In this document: positions 16,152-24,564 of the stretch, piece after piece
Layout of the letters: each line of letters begins with the position of its first letter
Numbering within the stretch: position 1 is the first letter of the stretch
The notes under the pieces: generated by a model
What the model was told of the DNA's origin: nothing
Seen by the model: the letters and a program-made list of their open reading frames with translations, nothing else
Databases searched by the model: none
Program-made: the position numbers and the translations under genes
Source of the DNA: Caldora sp965222765
Lineage (GTDB): Bacteria; Cyanobacteriota; Cyanobacteriia; Cyanobacteriales; Coleofasciculaceae
Length of the DNA: 64,000 nucleotides
Reading direction: 5' to 3'
NCBI GenBank assembly: GCA_965222765.1
Contig: CBDCVG010000062.1
Coordinates: 1-64,000, forward strand

Positions 16152-17148
16152 AAAGAATGTGACGAATATGAGTATTGATAGCATCTGGTTGCTCTACCAT
16201 TGCCATGTGTCCACAACCAGGAATTTCAATTACGTTGTTCCCACAGCCTTGAAATAGCTGGTGAAAACTAGCAAGGTGGCAGACATATTTGGGTTCCATT
16301 ACCCTATCTTGATCTCCGGCAATGAAATAAGCAGGTTGCTTGAGCTGTAACACTACCTGTGGTAGACGATGAACTTCAGCTTCTGTGGTGGAATCGAGTA
16401 ATGCCCTCAGCGCTGCTTCTGAGTCAGCAACAACAAAATCAATTATCCGTTGGCGCCCCCACCGACGAGCAATAGGACTTGCTACTTGCGATCTCGTAAA
16501 GAGTAAGTCCAGCATAGGTACTTGGAGTAGCCAACGGGGGCGTCGTTTTACCAGCTGTTTACCAGCAGCCCGAAAGCGCTCAAACTCTTCTTTCAGATAA
16601 ATACCACCACCAGCATTAAGACAGATAACCCCCTCAACTTGCTCCGAGGCAGCAGATGCCCCCCAAAGAGCTATGCTACCCCCTAGAGAGTGACCAATGA
16701 GCCAAGCTCTTTCTATACCCAGTTGCTGTAACAGAATGACCAAGTCAGCTGCATAGGCAGCTAAAGTATAGCTGGGTGCAGCTAAATTATTAGCTTCGAT
16801 ATTGGGTACTTTAGAGTTGAGAGGCTCTACAGTAGAACTTCCATTGGGAGAACAATATCCTAAAGGTATGTTAGGGACTTTACCATTGCTTGACAAAGAA
16901 TCCGGGGCATCATTAGCCAAAACTGAGTACTTCCCCTGAGATTGATTCATTTTGATTTGGGAATCACCGAATCCCCGCAAATCATAAGTTAAACACTGAT
17001 AATCTGATGCTAACCTTTCAATCAGAGGTTGCCAGTAGCTGCGACTTAAAAGCCAGCCATGGATGAAAACAAGTACAGGGCTCTGCGATGCAGGGGAAGG
17101 CGTCAAGTTGTAGGTGTGGGGCGCTCCCAAAATGTCAATAGTTGCCAT
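16144..17148 (-). CDS. Alpha/beta hydrolase with unusual insertion
   Basis: A 334-aa alpha/beta hydrolase. It has the oxyanion motif VFIHGWLLSRSYWQPL, the nucleophile elbow GHSLGG with the catalytic Ser, an acid in GDQDRVM and the catalytic His in GCGHMAMVEQP. Between DLRGFGDS and SYTLAAYAADLVILLQQLG there are about 60 extra residues, rich in Asn, Ser and Pro and containing KVPNI twice. The usual family has only a few residues there. The insertion lies on the surface before helix B. Substrate unknown. Confidence 0.85.
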   Translation of the reverse strand: MATIDILGAPHTYNLTPSPASQSPVLVFIHGWLLSRSYWQPLIERLASDYQCLTYDLRGFGDSQIKMNQSQGKYSVLANDAPDSLSSNGKVPNIPLGYCSPNGSSTVEPLNSKVPNIEANNLAAPSYTLAAYAADLVILLQQLGIERAWLIGHSLGGSIALWGASAASEQVEGVICLNAGGGIYLKEEFERFRAAGKQLVKRRPRWLLQVPMLDLLFTRSQVASPIARRWGRQRIIDFVVADSEAALRALLDSTTEAEVHRLPQVVLQLKQPAYFIAGDQDRVMEPKYVCHLASFHQLFQGCGNNVIEIPGCGHMAMVEQPDAINTHIRHILSS

Positions 17149-17234
17149 ATTTCCATCCTATCGGAAATTGGGAATTGAGAATTGTTGTTTATCATTTGTC
17201 ATTTGTTCTTTGGGAATCGGGTGGAAATGTCTCC

Positions 17235-17957
17235 TCACCCACTTCCCAGTAGCCTTTGCCGCACACCGTCAGCAATTCTTTGTCCCAAATATTCCGGAAT
17301 CAAGCCTTCGTTAGGACCTAACAAGTACAAAATTATTCTGGTTCGTCCGCGCCACACCAATAAATTGGCATTGACTACCAGTAAATCCTCTTGCCAGATA
17401 GCCGACATCACTTTGTAGAATAGACCGGGCTGATTATCTGCCTCAATTAATAATGCCGGTAGATGGAAAACTGGGTCTATATAGAATTCCGTTTCTATTT
17501 TTTCTAAGCCAGCATCAAGATTAAATTCTACTGCCAGCATTTCTTCGACTTCAAAGCTCCCTGCTAAAGCTTCTTGAATAGCACGGCAGACATTTTCTGC
17601 CGTTTGCTCCGTTAAAGCTTTACTGCCACGAGACACAACTAGCTTGATAAATACCAGCATTGGTGTCTTGATTTGACCATACAGGCTAAGGCTATGGATA
17701 GTTAGTCCATAAGCCGCCAAAACACCAAAAATGTCACTCAGCAGAAAAGACTGATTGCGGTAAGCAAAATGCAGTGCACTTTTGGAGCCTTCCGATTTGA
17801 TCTCAATAACTGCACGCTTAGTTTTGTAAAGTCGATAGGCAAGCCTGAGATTTTGCAATTGTATCTCACTATTGACAAATTGCTCATAAAACTTAGGGAA
17901 CGCCCGATTAAAGCGTTTCAGAAGTTCTCGTGTGGATGATTTCAAACCCGCGGTCAT
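17235..17957 (-). CDS. ACT-domain protein
   Basis: A 240-aa soluble protein with two segments resembling ACT domains: FLLSDIFGVLAAYGLTIHSL at about residues 70-90, and ALLIEADNQPGLFYKVMSAI at about 170-190. The second has the typical D-x-P-G-L-x turn of small-ligand ACT sensors, as in the tail of GlnD. No catalytic domain is present. It may sense an amino acid or other ligand and act on a partner. Shared among cyanobacteria as a hypothetical protein, as far as I recall. Confidence 0.65.
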   Translation of the reverse strand: MTAGLKSSTRELLKRFNRAFPKFYEQFVNSEIQLQNLRLAYRLYKTKRAVIEIKSEGSKSALHFAYRNQSFLLSDIFGVLAAYGLTIHSLSLYGQIKTPMLVFIKLVVSRGSKALTEQTAENVCRAIQEALAGSFEVEEMLAVEFNLDAGLEKIETEFYIDPVFHLPALLIEADNQPGLFYKVMSAIWQEDLLVVNANLLVWRGRTRIILYLLGPNEGLIPEYLGQRIADGVRQRLLGSG

Positions 17958-18287
17958 AAGTAGGGGTGGTACGCTTCGCTATTGTCACTAAGCTTAGCTT
18001 GGTGACCAGAAGCAATTAAATATCATTGGAGGAAGAATCAGAGTATATCTGGTTAATCTCTCACAAATTCTTTCTGGTAGCTTTAGTCTATATCAGATGG
18101 GAATTTACCCGACTACTTCCCCCTGAGCTTTTTTTGTTCTCTTTGTTCTCTGGTGATAACTCTAGTGTTTAGGGTAAACTGCTATTATTAAATCTGGTCT
18201 CAAGTAAGCAGGGAGTCTTATCCGTTAGGAAAAGCCGTCTGCCCAATTTTGGGGAAGAAATTAGAAAAATGCCACAGCCACATCTGC
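17958..18287. other. Divergent promoter region
   Basis: Region between the divergent ACT-domain and acetyltransferase genes. No repeats or known sites are recognised apart from a T-rich stretch at about 18126-18150. It should contain promoters for both genes. Confidence 0.4.
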
Positions 18288-18809
18288 ATGGGTTTTTGGA
18301 AAAGCTTTTTTAGCAGTTCTGATACTGCGTTGCCCCAGAAGCAGTATGAAGGGGATATATTAGAAGGTACGACCAATCGCACCGGTAATAGCACTCGAAT
18401 ATTTTTTACTACGGATCGGGAAGTTAACCTTTACGACTTAGAAGAGCTATGTGATGCCGTTGGTTGGTCTCGGCGTCCACTGCGCAAGGTCAAAAAAGCT
18501 ATTCAGCACAGTTTCCTTGTTGCTTGTATGTGGCAACAGCGGGGTAGTAGTAGACGCTTAATTGGCTTTGCTCGAGCTACTTCCGATCATGCTTTCAATG
18601 CTACTATCTGGGATGTTGTCGTACACCCGGATTTCCAAAATAAAGGGCTGGGTAAAGCCCTGATGAAGTATATGATCAAGAAACTTCGGAGTGAGGATAT
18701 CAGCAATATAACCTTATTTGCTGACCCTCAAGTGGTGAACTTTTATCGGAGAATGGGATTTATGCCTGATCCAGAAGGAATCAAAGGGATGTTCTGGTAT
18801 CCAGATTAA
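18288..18809 (+). CDS. GNAT acetyltransferase, chloroplast SNAT/NSI-like
   Basis: A 173-aa GNAT enzyme from the ATG at 18288. An in-frame TTG 13 codons earlier is a weaker choice. The stretch VNLYDLEELCDAVGWSRRPLRKVKKAI is shared with plastid GNATs (NSI/SNAT) and their cyanobacterial relatives. The acetyl-CoA-binding motif A is VVVHPDFQNKGLGKALMKYM, and the C-terminus has the typical FYRRMGFMPD. In plants and Synechocystis such enzymes acetylate arylalkylamines or protein lysines. The true substrate is not determined by sequence. Confidence 0.82.
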   Translation: MGFWKSFFSSSDTALPQKQYEGDILEGTTNRTGNSTRIFFTTDREVNLYDLEELCDAVGWSRRPLRKVKKAIQHSFLVACMWQQRGSSRRLIGFARATSDHAFNATIWDVVVHPDFQNKGLGKALMKYMIKKLRSEDISNITLFADPQVVNFYRRMGFMPDPEGIKGMFWYPD

Positions 18810-18878
18810 ATTTTGGCTAAGGAACCGATCTTGATGGTAAGAAAACAAAAAGCAAGTTATACTAGTTCAGGTAATAAC

Positions 18879-18952
18879 CGGGATGTAGCGCAGCTTGGTA
18901 GCGCGCCTGCTTTGGGAGCAGGATGTCGCAGGTTCAAATCCTGTCATCCCGA
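18879..18952 (+). tRNA. tRNA-Pro (anticodon TGG)
   Basis: A 74-base cloverleaf. The acceptor arm CGGGATG pairs with CATCCCG and the discriminator is A. The anticodon stem CCTGC/GCAGG closes the loop TTTGGGA, giving anticodon TGG. The T arm contains GGTTCAAATCC. The CCA end is not encoded. Confidence 0.97.
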
Positions 18953-19447
18953 TTCATAATTTCCCCATATCTTTCTAGTCCAGCGCGGCGGAAATAACCC
19001 ACCAGTTGACTGCCTTCTTGCGCTAGTGGCGTGACACACCTAAAACTGTAGGTTGGGTGTAACGAAGTGACACCCAACGGAATATCGGAAGAGCAACCCA
19101 CTGGCGGCGATGGCCACCCGCGACGAATGAAAGAAACAAGCCAAATCCTCTTTCCTCCTACCTCCTCCCTCGCCTCCTGCCTCCTGCCTCCTGCCTCCTG
19201 CCTCGTGTTTCTTGAAAGTGTTGGGTTACGCTAGCAGTTCTGTGGTATTTCCTCAAAGTCGTAAATATTGACAATAAAAGAGAAATTTGATATAGCTTAG
19301 TATCGAAATTGATGAAGCAATGATTTTGTGTAACTGTCAATGGAACTATTACAGATGGAACATAGTCAGGAAACTCAGCCTTTTGAAGCTAGAGTCTGAT
19401 GCTAGTTGTAAAAGTTTAGATAAGATCATACTTTTGAGGTAATTGTT
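18953..19447. other. Repeat-rich intergenic region
   Basis: It holds three dispersed repeats. One is CAGCGCGGCGGAAATAA at 18978-19003, with a close relative at 63783-63810. The second is an inverted GTAGGTTGGGTGT...ACACCCAAC at 19048-19080, with a relative at 38111-38144. The third is a CCTGCCT heptamer array at 19151-19204. No gene is seen. The final 100 bases should contain the Tic22 gene promoter. Confidence 0.6.
19151..19204. repeat. Heptamer tandem repeat CCTGCCT
   Basis: About five clean units of CCTGCCT preceded by degenerate CTCCTCC units. The complementary AGGCAGG array occurs at 57804-57822, 61529-61595 and 63643-63674. Confidence 0.85.
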
Positions 19448-20197
19448 ATGAAATCATTAGTTCGCTGGGGCGCAACCTTAGGCTTAGTCGGCAGCACTCT
19501 GTTAGGTTCTTTCTTTACAGCTAATCTCCAAGCACTAGCACTGCCAGACAAAGAGGTTGCTGAGAGGTTGCGGCCTATTCCTGTATTTACAGTTACAGAT
19601 GCTCAAGGGGCGCCCTTAGTTGCGACTGTTCCCCTGAAAGAGGGAGACAACCAAACAGCAAACGTAGCAGGAGTCTTTATGAGCCAGCAGGATGCTAATG
19701 CTTTCTTAGATCGCTTGAAGACAGAAAATCCTGAATTGGGCAACAGTGTACAAATAGTGCCTGTTTCTTTGGCAGAAGTATACGAACTGGAGAAAAGGAA
19801 TCAGAACCAGACAGAGGATTTAGATTTTGCCTTCATACCCAAGCAGGAGCAGGTGCAGTTGGCACTACAACAAAATCCCCAATTTCAGGGTGTACCTTTA
19901 TTTGTTGCTAAAGCTGGTCAAAATCAAGGATATCTGACTATCCAACCACAGGATGGTGTGCAGTTAATTCCTTTCTTTTTTGAAGAACAACAACTACAGG
20001 CAATGGTAGACCGCTATAAACAGCAACAACCAAATCAGGCTGGCAATATTACTATAGAGGTTGTATCTCTTGAGGGATTAATTGGTACCTTACAAAGGGA
20101 GAATAATCCAGATCTCAATAAAATCATGCTTGTACCATCCCAGGAGTCCCAGCAGTTTTTAGAAAGTCTCCGCCGTAACTCTAATCCTTCCCAGTAA
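19448..20197 (+). CDS. Tic22-family protein
   Basis: A 249-aa exported protein. An N-terminal signal-like segment ends near ANLQALA. It is followed by the Tic22 pattern: ERLRPIPVFTVTDAQGAPLV, GVFMSQQDANAFLDRLKTENP and VPLFVAKAGQNQGYLTI with QLIPFFFEEQQLQAMVDRYK. Cyanobacterial Tic22 acts in the thylakoid lumen or periplasm, probably as a chaperone for outer-membrane biogenesis with Omp85. The gene lies 23 bases before prmC in the same direction, so they may be co-transcribed. Confidence 0.9.
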   Translation: MKSLVRWGATLGLVGSTLLGSFFTANLQALALPDKEVAERLRPIPVFTVTDAQGAPLVATVPLKEGDNQTANVAGVFMSQQDANAFLDRLKTENPELGNSVQIVPVSLAEVYELEKRNQNQTEDLDFAFIPKQEQVQLALQQNPQFQGVPLFVAKAGQNQGYLTIQPQDGVQLIPFFFEEQQLQAMVDRYKQQQPNQAGNITIEVVSLEGLIGTLQRENNPDLNKIMLVPSQESQQFLESLRRNSNPSQ

Positions 20198-20220
20198 AAT
20201 TAGCTCAAAACTCTGGTAAA

Positions 20221-21117
20221 TTGTCATTGGTATCAGGACTTGAACTCTGGCAGTGGCGTCTAACTGCCCGTAATAGGGCAGTGCAAGTTGGTATTTCTGT
20301 AGAAGAAGTAGATTGGCTATTGCAAGAGGTAGCTGGGCTTGAACCATTGGCACTGCGTTTGGAGTCATTTAAGAAGCGATCGCAAATCCCCTTGCAATTG
20401 TCCCTCAAAGAACTGTCTCAGCTATGGGAGCGGCGCTTGCAGGAACGATTGCCGGTGCAGTACCTAGCAGGGATAACCCACTGGCGTCATTTTTCTCTCA
20501 CAGTTGCTCCCGCAGTGCTGATTCCCCGCCCGGAAACTGAGTGCCTAATTGACTTAGCGGTGGAAGCAGTGAACAATAGCCCAAATCCCCAACTGGATTC
20601 AGGACATTGGGTAGATTTGGGAACCGGTAGTGGCGCAATAGCTCTGGGACTAGCAGAAGTATTGACAAATGCTTCAATTTATGCAATAGATTGCAGTCCA
20701 TTGGCTCTAGCGATCGCACAACAGAATGCTCAACAGTTAGGTTACTCCCAAAGGATTCAGTTTTACCAAGGGTCTTGGTGGGAACCTCTGAAAGCTTTCA
20801 AAGGACTTTTCAGTGGTATGGTAGCCAATCCACCTTACATACCCAGCAATTTGCTACAACAGTTGCAGCCTGAGGTAGTAAACCATGAGCCTCATCTGGC
20901 TCTTGACGGTGGCAATGATGGTTTGGACTGCATCCGGCAATTAATTGCCACCTCCGCTGATTATCTCCAACCGGGCGGCATCTGGTTAATTGAAATGATG
21001 GCAGGACAAGCACCAGCAGTGGTAGAACTACTATACCAGCAAGGCAGTTACAGCCAGATTCAAATCTTCGCCGATTTAGCAGGCATTGACCGCTTTGCTT
21101 TAGCTTATCGAGTTTGA
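20221..21117 (+). CDS. prmC: PrmC, release factor glutamine N5-methyltransferase
   Basis: A 298-aa enzyme that methylates the GGQ glutamine of peptide-chain release factors. The N-terminal helical domain (LQERLPVQYLAGITHWRHF) is followed by PRPETE. The SAM-binding motif is VDLGTGSGAIAL (131-142) and the catalytic NPPY is at 203-206. The start is taken as TTG at 20221, because the family usually begins with SGLELWQWRL just after the initiator. No better ATG exists. Complete. Confidence 0.93.
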   Translation: MSLVSGLELWQWRLTARNRAVQVGISVEEVDWLLQEVAGLEPLALRLESFKKRSQIPLQLSLKELSQLWERRLQERLPVQYLAGITHWRHFSLTVAPAVLIPRPETECLIDLAVEAVNNSPNPQLDSGHWVDLGTGSGAIALGLAEVLTNASIYAIDCSPLALAIAQQNAQQLGYSQRIQFYQGSWWEPLKAFKGLFSGMVANPPYIPSNLLQQLQPEVVNHEPHLALDGGNDGLDCIRQLIATSADYLQPGGIWLIEMMAGQAPAVVELLYQQGSYSQIQIFADLAGIDRFALAYRV

Positions 21118-21154
21118 TAATTGATATAAACTCACCGAAAATAAATTCTACATT

Positions 21155-24100
21155 CTAAATTGTACATTCTAAATTCTTAACATCATTGTTTTCTATAACT
21201 GATTGAGTATATTCATACATCAGATCGAAACGAAAATCATTAACTAGATTCATTAAAGCTTCAGCGAGGAGAGCTTTATTCTCTGGTACTTGTTCAATTA
21301 ACTTGAGAATTAACTCCTCATCCAATATTAACGCTGCTTGATGTAGATCTTTTAGCCAGATTGAAGGCATTGCTGAGAGCTCTTTTTGAAAAAATGAAGC
21401 TCCTTTCAGGTTGCTAGTAATCTGATCAATTTTCCCAGAATTTGTGGTAAATTGGCTCATATTCTCATAAAGATAGCTTACTTTCAAGTATTGAGATATT
21501 TTTGTAAAAATAATCTTATTGGTAAAAGGCTTAATCACAAAATCATCTGAGCCTGCTACCAATATTTCCTCTTGCTTATTTTCAAAAGCACTAGCAGTGA
21601 GGGCAATAATTATAGGAATTGTTGTTTGTTGTTTGTTGTTTGTTGTTTGTTGTTTGGGAATTGGAAATTGGGAATTGGGAATGTTACCCAGATCTCCCCA
21701 TCTCTCCTTAGATCTAATGATTCTGGTAGCCTCTAATCCATCCATCACTGGCATCCGGGTATCCATCCAAATTAAGTGTGGGTGCCAAGCTTCCCACAAT
21801 GCTACTGCTTCTTTACCATTAGTAGCTTCACGCATTTCAAAACCAATAGGCTCTAGTAATTTAACTAGCAAAGTACGGTTTTCTTCGCGATCATCTGCAA
21901 CTAAAATGCGATACCTTGTCTGAGTTGATTCTAAGCCAATTACCCGCTGCTGAGGTTGAGAAATTGTTTCTGATATCTTCCCTGGCATAACTTTGATCTC
22001 AAATCCAAAGATTGTTCCTTCGCCAGGCACACTAGTAACTGAAATCTCTCCCCCCATCAATTGCGCAAAACTTCGGGTAATGGTTAAACCTAAACCCGTG
22101 CCTTCAGTAGATTGTTGACCTATTTGGGTTTGGAAAAAGTCCTTAAATAAACTATCAATTTCTTTTGGGGTAATGCCACATCCGGTGTCTTCTACTTCAA
22201 AGTGGATTGTTATTGGTTGTTTATTGTTGGTTGTTTGTTGTTGGCTATTTGTTATGGGGGAATTGGGAATTTCTCTCTTATCTTTGCGTCTTCGTGTCTC
22301 CGCGTCTCCGCGTCTCCGCGTCTCCGCGTCTCCATCGTGTTTCCCCATCTCCCCATCTTCGTCATTTACCAATCTCACTCGCAGCGTTACACTGCCTGAT
22401 TGAGTAAATTTAATGGCATTTGAGAGAAGATTGAGTAAACAGACTCGCAATTTTTTTTTGTCCGCTGTGATATATTGAGGGACGTCCGGAGCAATCTGAA
22501 AAATTAGCTGTAAATCTTTGTAAGCAGCCTGAAATTTAAAAGTTTCTTCAAGACCATCAAGCAGGTAATATAGGTCACAGCTACTTTCATAGAGCAACAT
22601 CATGCCTGCTTCAATTTTCGACAAATCCAAAATGTCGTTGATTAACTCTAGTAAATGCTCCCCACTGCGGTTGATGATATCCAGATATTGTTCCTGTTCA
22701 GTACTCAGTTGAGAACTATGACTCATAATTTGAGTAAACCCCAGGATGGCATTGAGGGGAGTGCGTAGTTCGTGGCTCATCTTCGCCAGTAATTGACTTT
22801 TTGCCTGGGATGCAGCTTCAGCTTTAATTTTCTCTTGCTCTATCGTAAGTTTTTGGTGGGCTAATTCTGTACGTTGTTGCTGTAACTTCAGAATTTGGTA
22901 ACTAGTGATGGCAATTGCTGATCCACTCAAGGCTACTAAGGGAGGAATCAAAGGAATCCACCAGCCACCGAGAAAAGCGAAGTAACTGCCAGTAACCAGA
23001 ACGCCTCCAGTTAGGAAAATGTAAATACCACCAACAGTGCAGCGAGTAGCAATCTGCTTACGGTGGTGATTAATCTCTAGCAATCCCCAATGCAAGGTTG
23101 TACCGATACCAGACCAAAATAAAATCCATAACCACTCCCAAGGTTCAGCCCAAACCCTAATTAATGGTCTCCCATCAATGGCTGTGCTCAACATCTGACT
23201 AGTTAAACTAGCATGAATTACTACCCCAGGGGTGGGTTGGGGTGTGGTGCTGAGACGACTACTGTAGGGTGTATAAAACTCATCATTAAGACTCGCAGCA
23301 ATCGAGCCCACAAAAATAAGGCGATCGCGAATTAATTGTGGATCTACCTGATTTTCTAGTACCTTGGTTAGTGTTACCGTATGGAAGCGATCCTCTTGAC
23401 CTCGATAGTTTAAGAAGATTTGATAGCCACCAGAGTTGGTACGAACATACCCCCCATCATTTCCCGTAAAGGGGGTAAAAATCCCCTTACCCAAGCGATA
23501 ATGCTTTTTGTGATCATCAACACTCTCTAGGGTAATACCCTTGGCTTCCAGATATATCAAAGCCAACTTGCTACCTAGACCAAATCTCAGTAGGGGCGAA
23601 TCGTCTTTCGCCCCTACTGGAGTTCTGTAAGATAGTAAAGCTCGACGCACTTTGCCATCAGCATCCACCATTAGATCCGTTAAAGCCACTTGCTCCATTT
23701 GATTCAAGGTATTAGGAGGAGCGACTTTCTTGCCAACGGCTTTCTCTACTCCAATCAGGGTCGGAGTAGATTTCATCACTTCTAACCAGGCTTGATGACC
23801 GGGTTCTACAGGTAAATCGCGATATAAATCTAAACCAATCGCTACAGGCTGATGTTGATTGAGTATATTAATTAATCGTGCTAAAGTTGCATCCGGGATA
23901 GGCCACTTTTCTAGATAGTTAATATCTGACTCATCAATGGTGACAATCAGAATGCGGTCATCAATGGGTTCAGTAGGACGCAAGCGAAAGAATTGATCAT
24001 AGGTTGCCCATTCTAGTAGTTGGAATAATCCTGTTAATTTGACACCAATTACTAGTCCTGCTACTACTGGAGCAGTAATTAGTAAAGCGATCCATCCCCT

Positions 24101-24202
24101 ATGACCTAAAGTTAATTTTGACCACATTGATTTTGGTGACATACTCCTACACCATACTGTATTCAGTTGGTGTAAGTTTCTCAGGAACTCCTGCCATTGC
24201 AT
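21155..24202 (-). CDS. CHASE2-domain hybrid histidine kinase/response regulator
   Basis: A 1015-aa membrane sensor. Order: short N-terminus; TM helix (36-58); extracytoplasmic CHASE2 domain (about 62-345); three TM helices (about 355-435); coiled coil; HisKA with phospho-His477; HATPase with N box NLLSNAIKF, G1 EDTGCG and G2 TGLGL; receiver domain with phospho-Asp814 and Lys891; helical tail. Three in-frame repeat insertions occur: a palindrome at 193-205 in CHASE2, 613-663 in the ATPase before G1, and 832-861 in the receiver before its fourth strand. The first 20 residues overlap a tnpB relic, so Met21 (24142) may be the real start. Likely works with the adjacent DUF928 and CHAT genes. Confidence 0.93.
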   Translation of the reverse strand: MQWQEFLRNLHQLNTVWCRSMSPKSMWSKLTLGHRGWIALLITAPVVAGLVIGVKLTGLFQLLEWATYDQFFRLRPTEPIDDRILIVTIDESDINYLEKWPIPDATLARLINILNQHQPVAIGLDLYRDLPVEPGHQAWLEVMKSTPTLIGVEKAVGKKVAPPNTLNQMEQVALTDLMVDADGKVRRALLSYRTPVGAKDDSPLLRFGLGSKLALIYLEAKGITLESVDDHKKHYRLGKGIFTPFTGNDGGYVRTNSGGYQIFLNYRGQEDRFHTVTLTKVLENQVDPQLIRDRLIFVGSIAASLNDEFYTPYSSRLSTTPQPTPGVVIHASLTSQMLSTAIDGRPLIRVWAEPWEWLWILFWSGIGTTLHWGLLEINHHRKQIATRCTVGGIYIFLTGGVLVTGSYFAFLGGWWIPLIPPLVALSGSAIAITSYQILKLQQQRTELAHQKLTIEQEKIKAEAASQAKSQLLAKMSHELRTPLNAILGFTQIMSHSSQLSTEQEQYLDIINRSGEHLLELINDILDLSKIEAGMMLLYESSCDLYYLLDGLEETFKFQAAYKDLQLIFQIAPDVPQYITADKKKLRVCLLNLLSNAIKFTQSGSVTLRVRLVNDEDGEMGKHDGDAETRRRGDAETRRRKDKREIPNSPITNSQQQTTNNKQPITIHFEVEDTGCGITPKEIDSLFKDFFQTQIGQQSTEGTGLGLTITRSFAQLMGGEISVTSVPGEGTIFGFEIKVMPGKISETISQPQQRVIGLESTQTRYRILVADDREENRTLLVKLLEPIGFEMREATNGKEAVALWEAWHPHLIWMDTRMPVMDGLEATRIIRSKERWGDLGNIPNSQFPIPKQQTTNNKQQTTIPIIIALTASAFENKQEEILVAGSDDFVIKPFTNKIIFTKISQYLKVSYLYENMSQFTTNSGKIDQITSNLKGASFFQKELSAMPSIWLKDLHQAALILDEELILKLIEQVPENKALLAEALMNLVNDFRFDLMYEYTQSVIENNDVKNLECTI
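21616..21705. repeat. Repeat tract inside the receiver domain
   Basis: Plus strand GTTTGTT heptamers followed by GGAATTG-type units. Read on the minus strand it encodes RWGDLGNIPNSQFPIP and then KQQTTNNKQQTT, in frame. Confidence 0.9.
22207..22366. repeat. Compound repeat tract inside the histidine-kinase ATPase domain
   Basis: Three repeat families are joined: a GTTTGTTG-like heptamer, GGGAATT units and a CGCGTCTC octamer array. On the minus strand these give DGEMG, GDAETRRR twice, IPNSPITNS and QQQTTNNKQ, all in frame. Confidence 0.92.
23588..23620. repeat. Palindromic GTAGGGGCGAA repeat inside the CHASE2 domain
   Basis: CAGTAGGGGCGAA and TTCGCCCCTACTG form a near-perfect inverted repeat around a short loop. 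It is translated in frame as PVGAKDDSPLL. The same repeat family occurs between genes at 6481 and 14798. Confidence 0.85.
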
Positions 24203-24345
24203 AAGATATTAATTGAGCTTTATTAACAGGATGCTCCACCGCTCTATTCTTGATGTTGATAGCTGCTCTCATGTTCATCACCTCCTTTTTAATTCTACAA
24301 TCCGGGTGACATTCTATCAGAGTTACGAAGGATTCATCCTGACTC
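24147..24345 (-). pseudogene. tnpB C-terminal relic overlapping the CHASE2 kinase start
   Basis: Minus-strand frame reads ECHPDCRIKKEV and then MNMRAAINIKNRAVEHPVNK, ending shortly after AMAGVPEK. The C-x-x-C, the x-x-x-AAINIKNRA and the following tail look like the end of an IS605-family TnpB (zinc ribbon and RuvC III). Its reading frame ends at 24147, inside the first codons of the kinase gene in another frame. A perfect Shine-Dalgarno (AAGGAGGTGA) stands before the ATG near 24274, so a 43-aa peptide could be made. Recognition is from memory. Confidence 0.5.
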
Positions 24346-24564
24346 TAACCCGAAGACGATAGAACAGGGTAAATCACTCTTTGCGAGTAAAGGACAACAG
24401 GAAAAAACTATTGTAACCACTACCAAAAACAAGGATAGGTAAGGGAGACAAGGGAGATATTTAAATTGACTAATTTCCAATTCCCAGTCGCCCTTGAATA
24501 TTACAGGTGGAGATTTAGCTGTTTGCTTTAATGCTTGTGAAAGACCATTTTAGCTACATGCCTA
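24203..24564. other. Intergenic region with tnpB debris
   Basis: Right of the kinase start it holds most of the tnpB relic listed separately. Between about 24350 and 24564 nothing recognisable is seen. Confidence 0.4.

Noticed and set aside
22173..22407. Hydrophobic Cys/Leu/Val-rich plus-strand frames
   Set aside because: Reverse readings of the repeat tract inside the kinase gene (LLFVVCC pattern), not membrane proteins. The same applies at 53964-54381.
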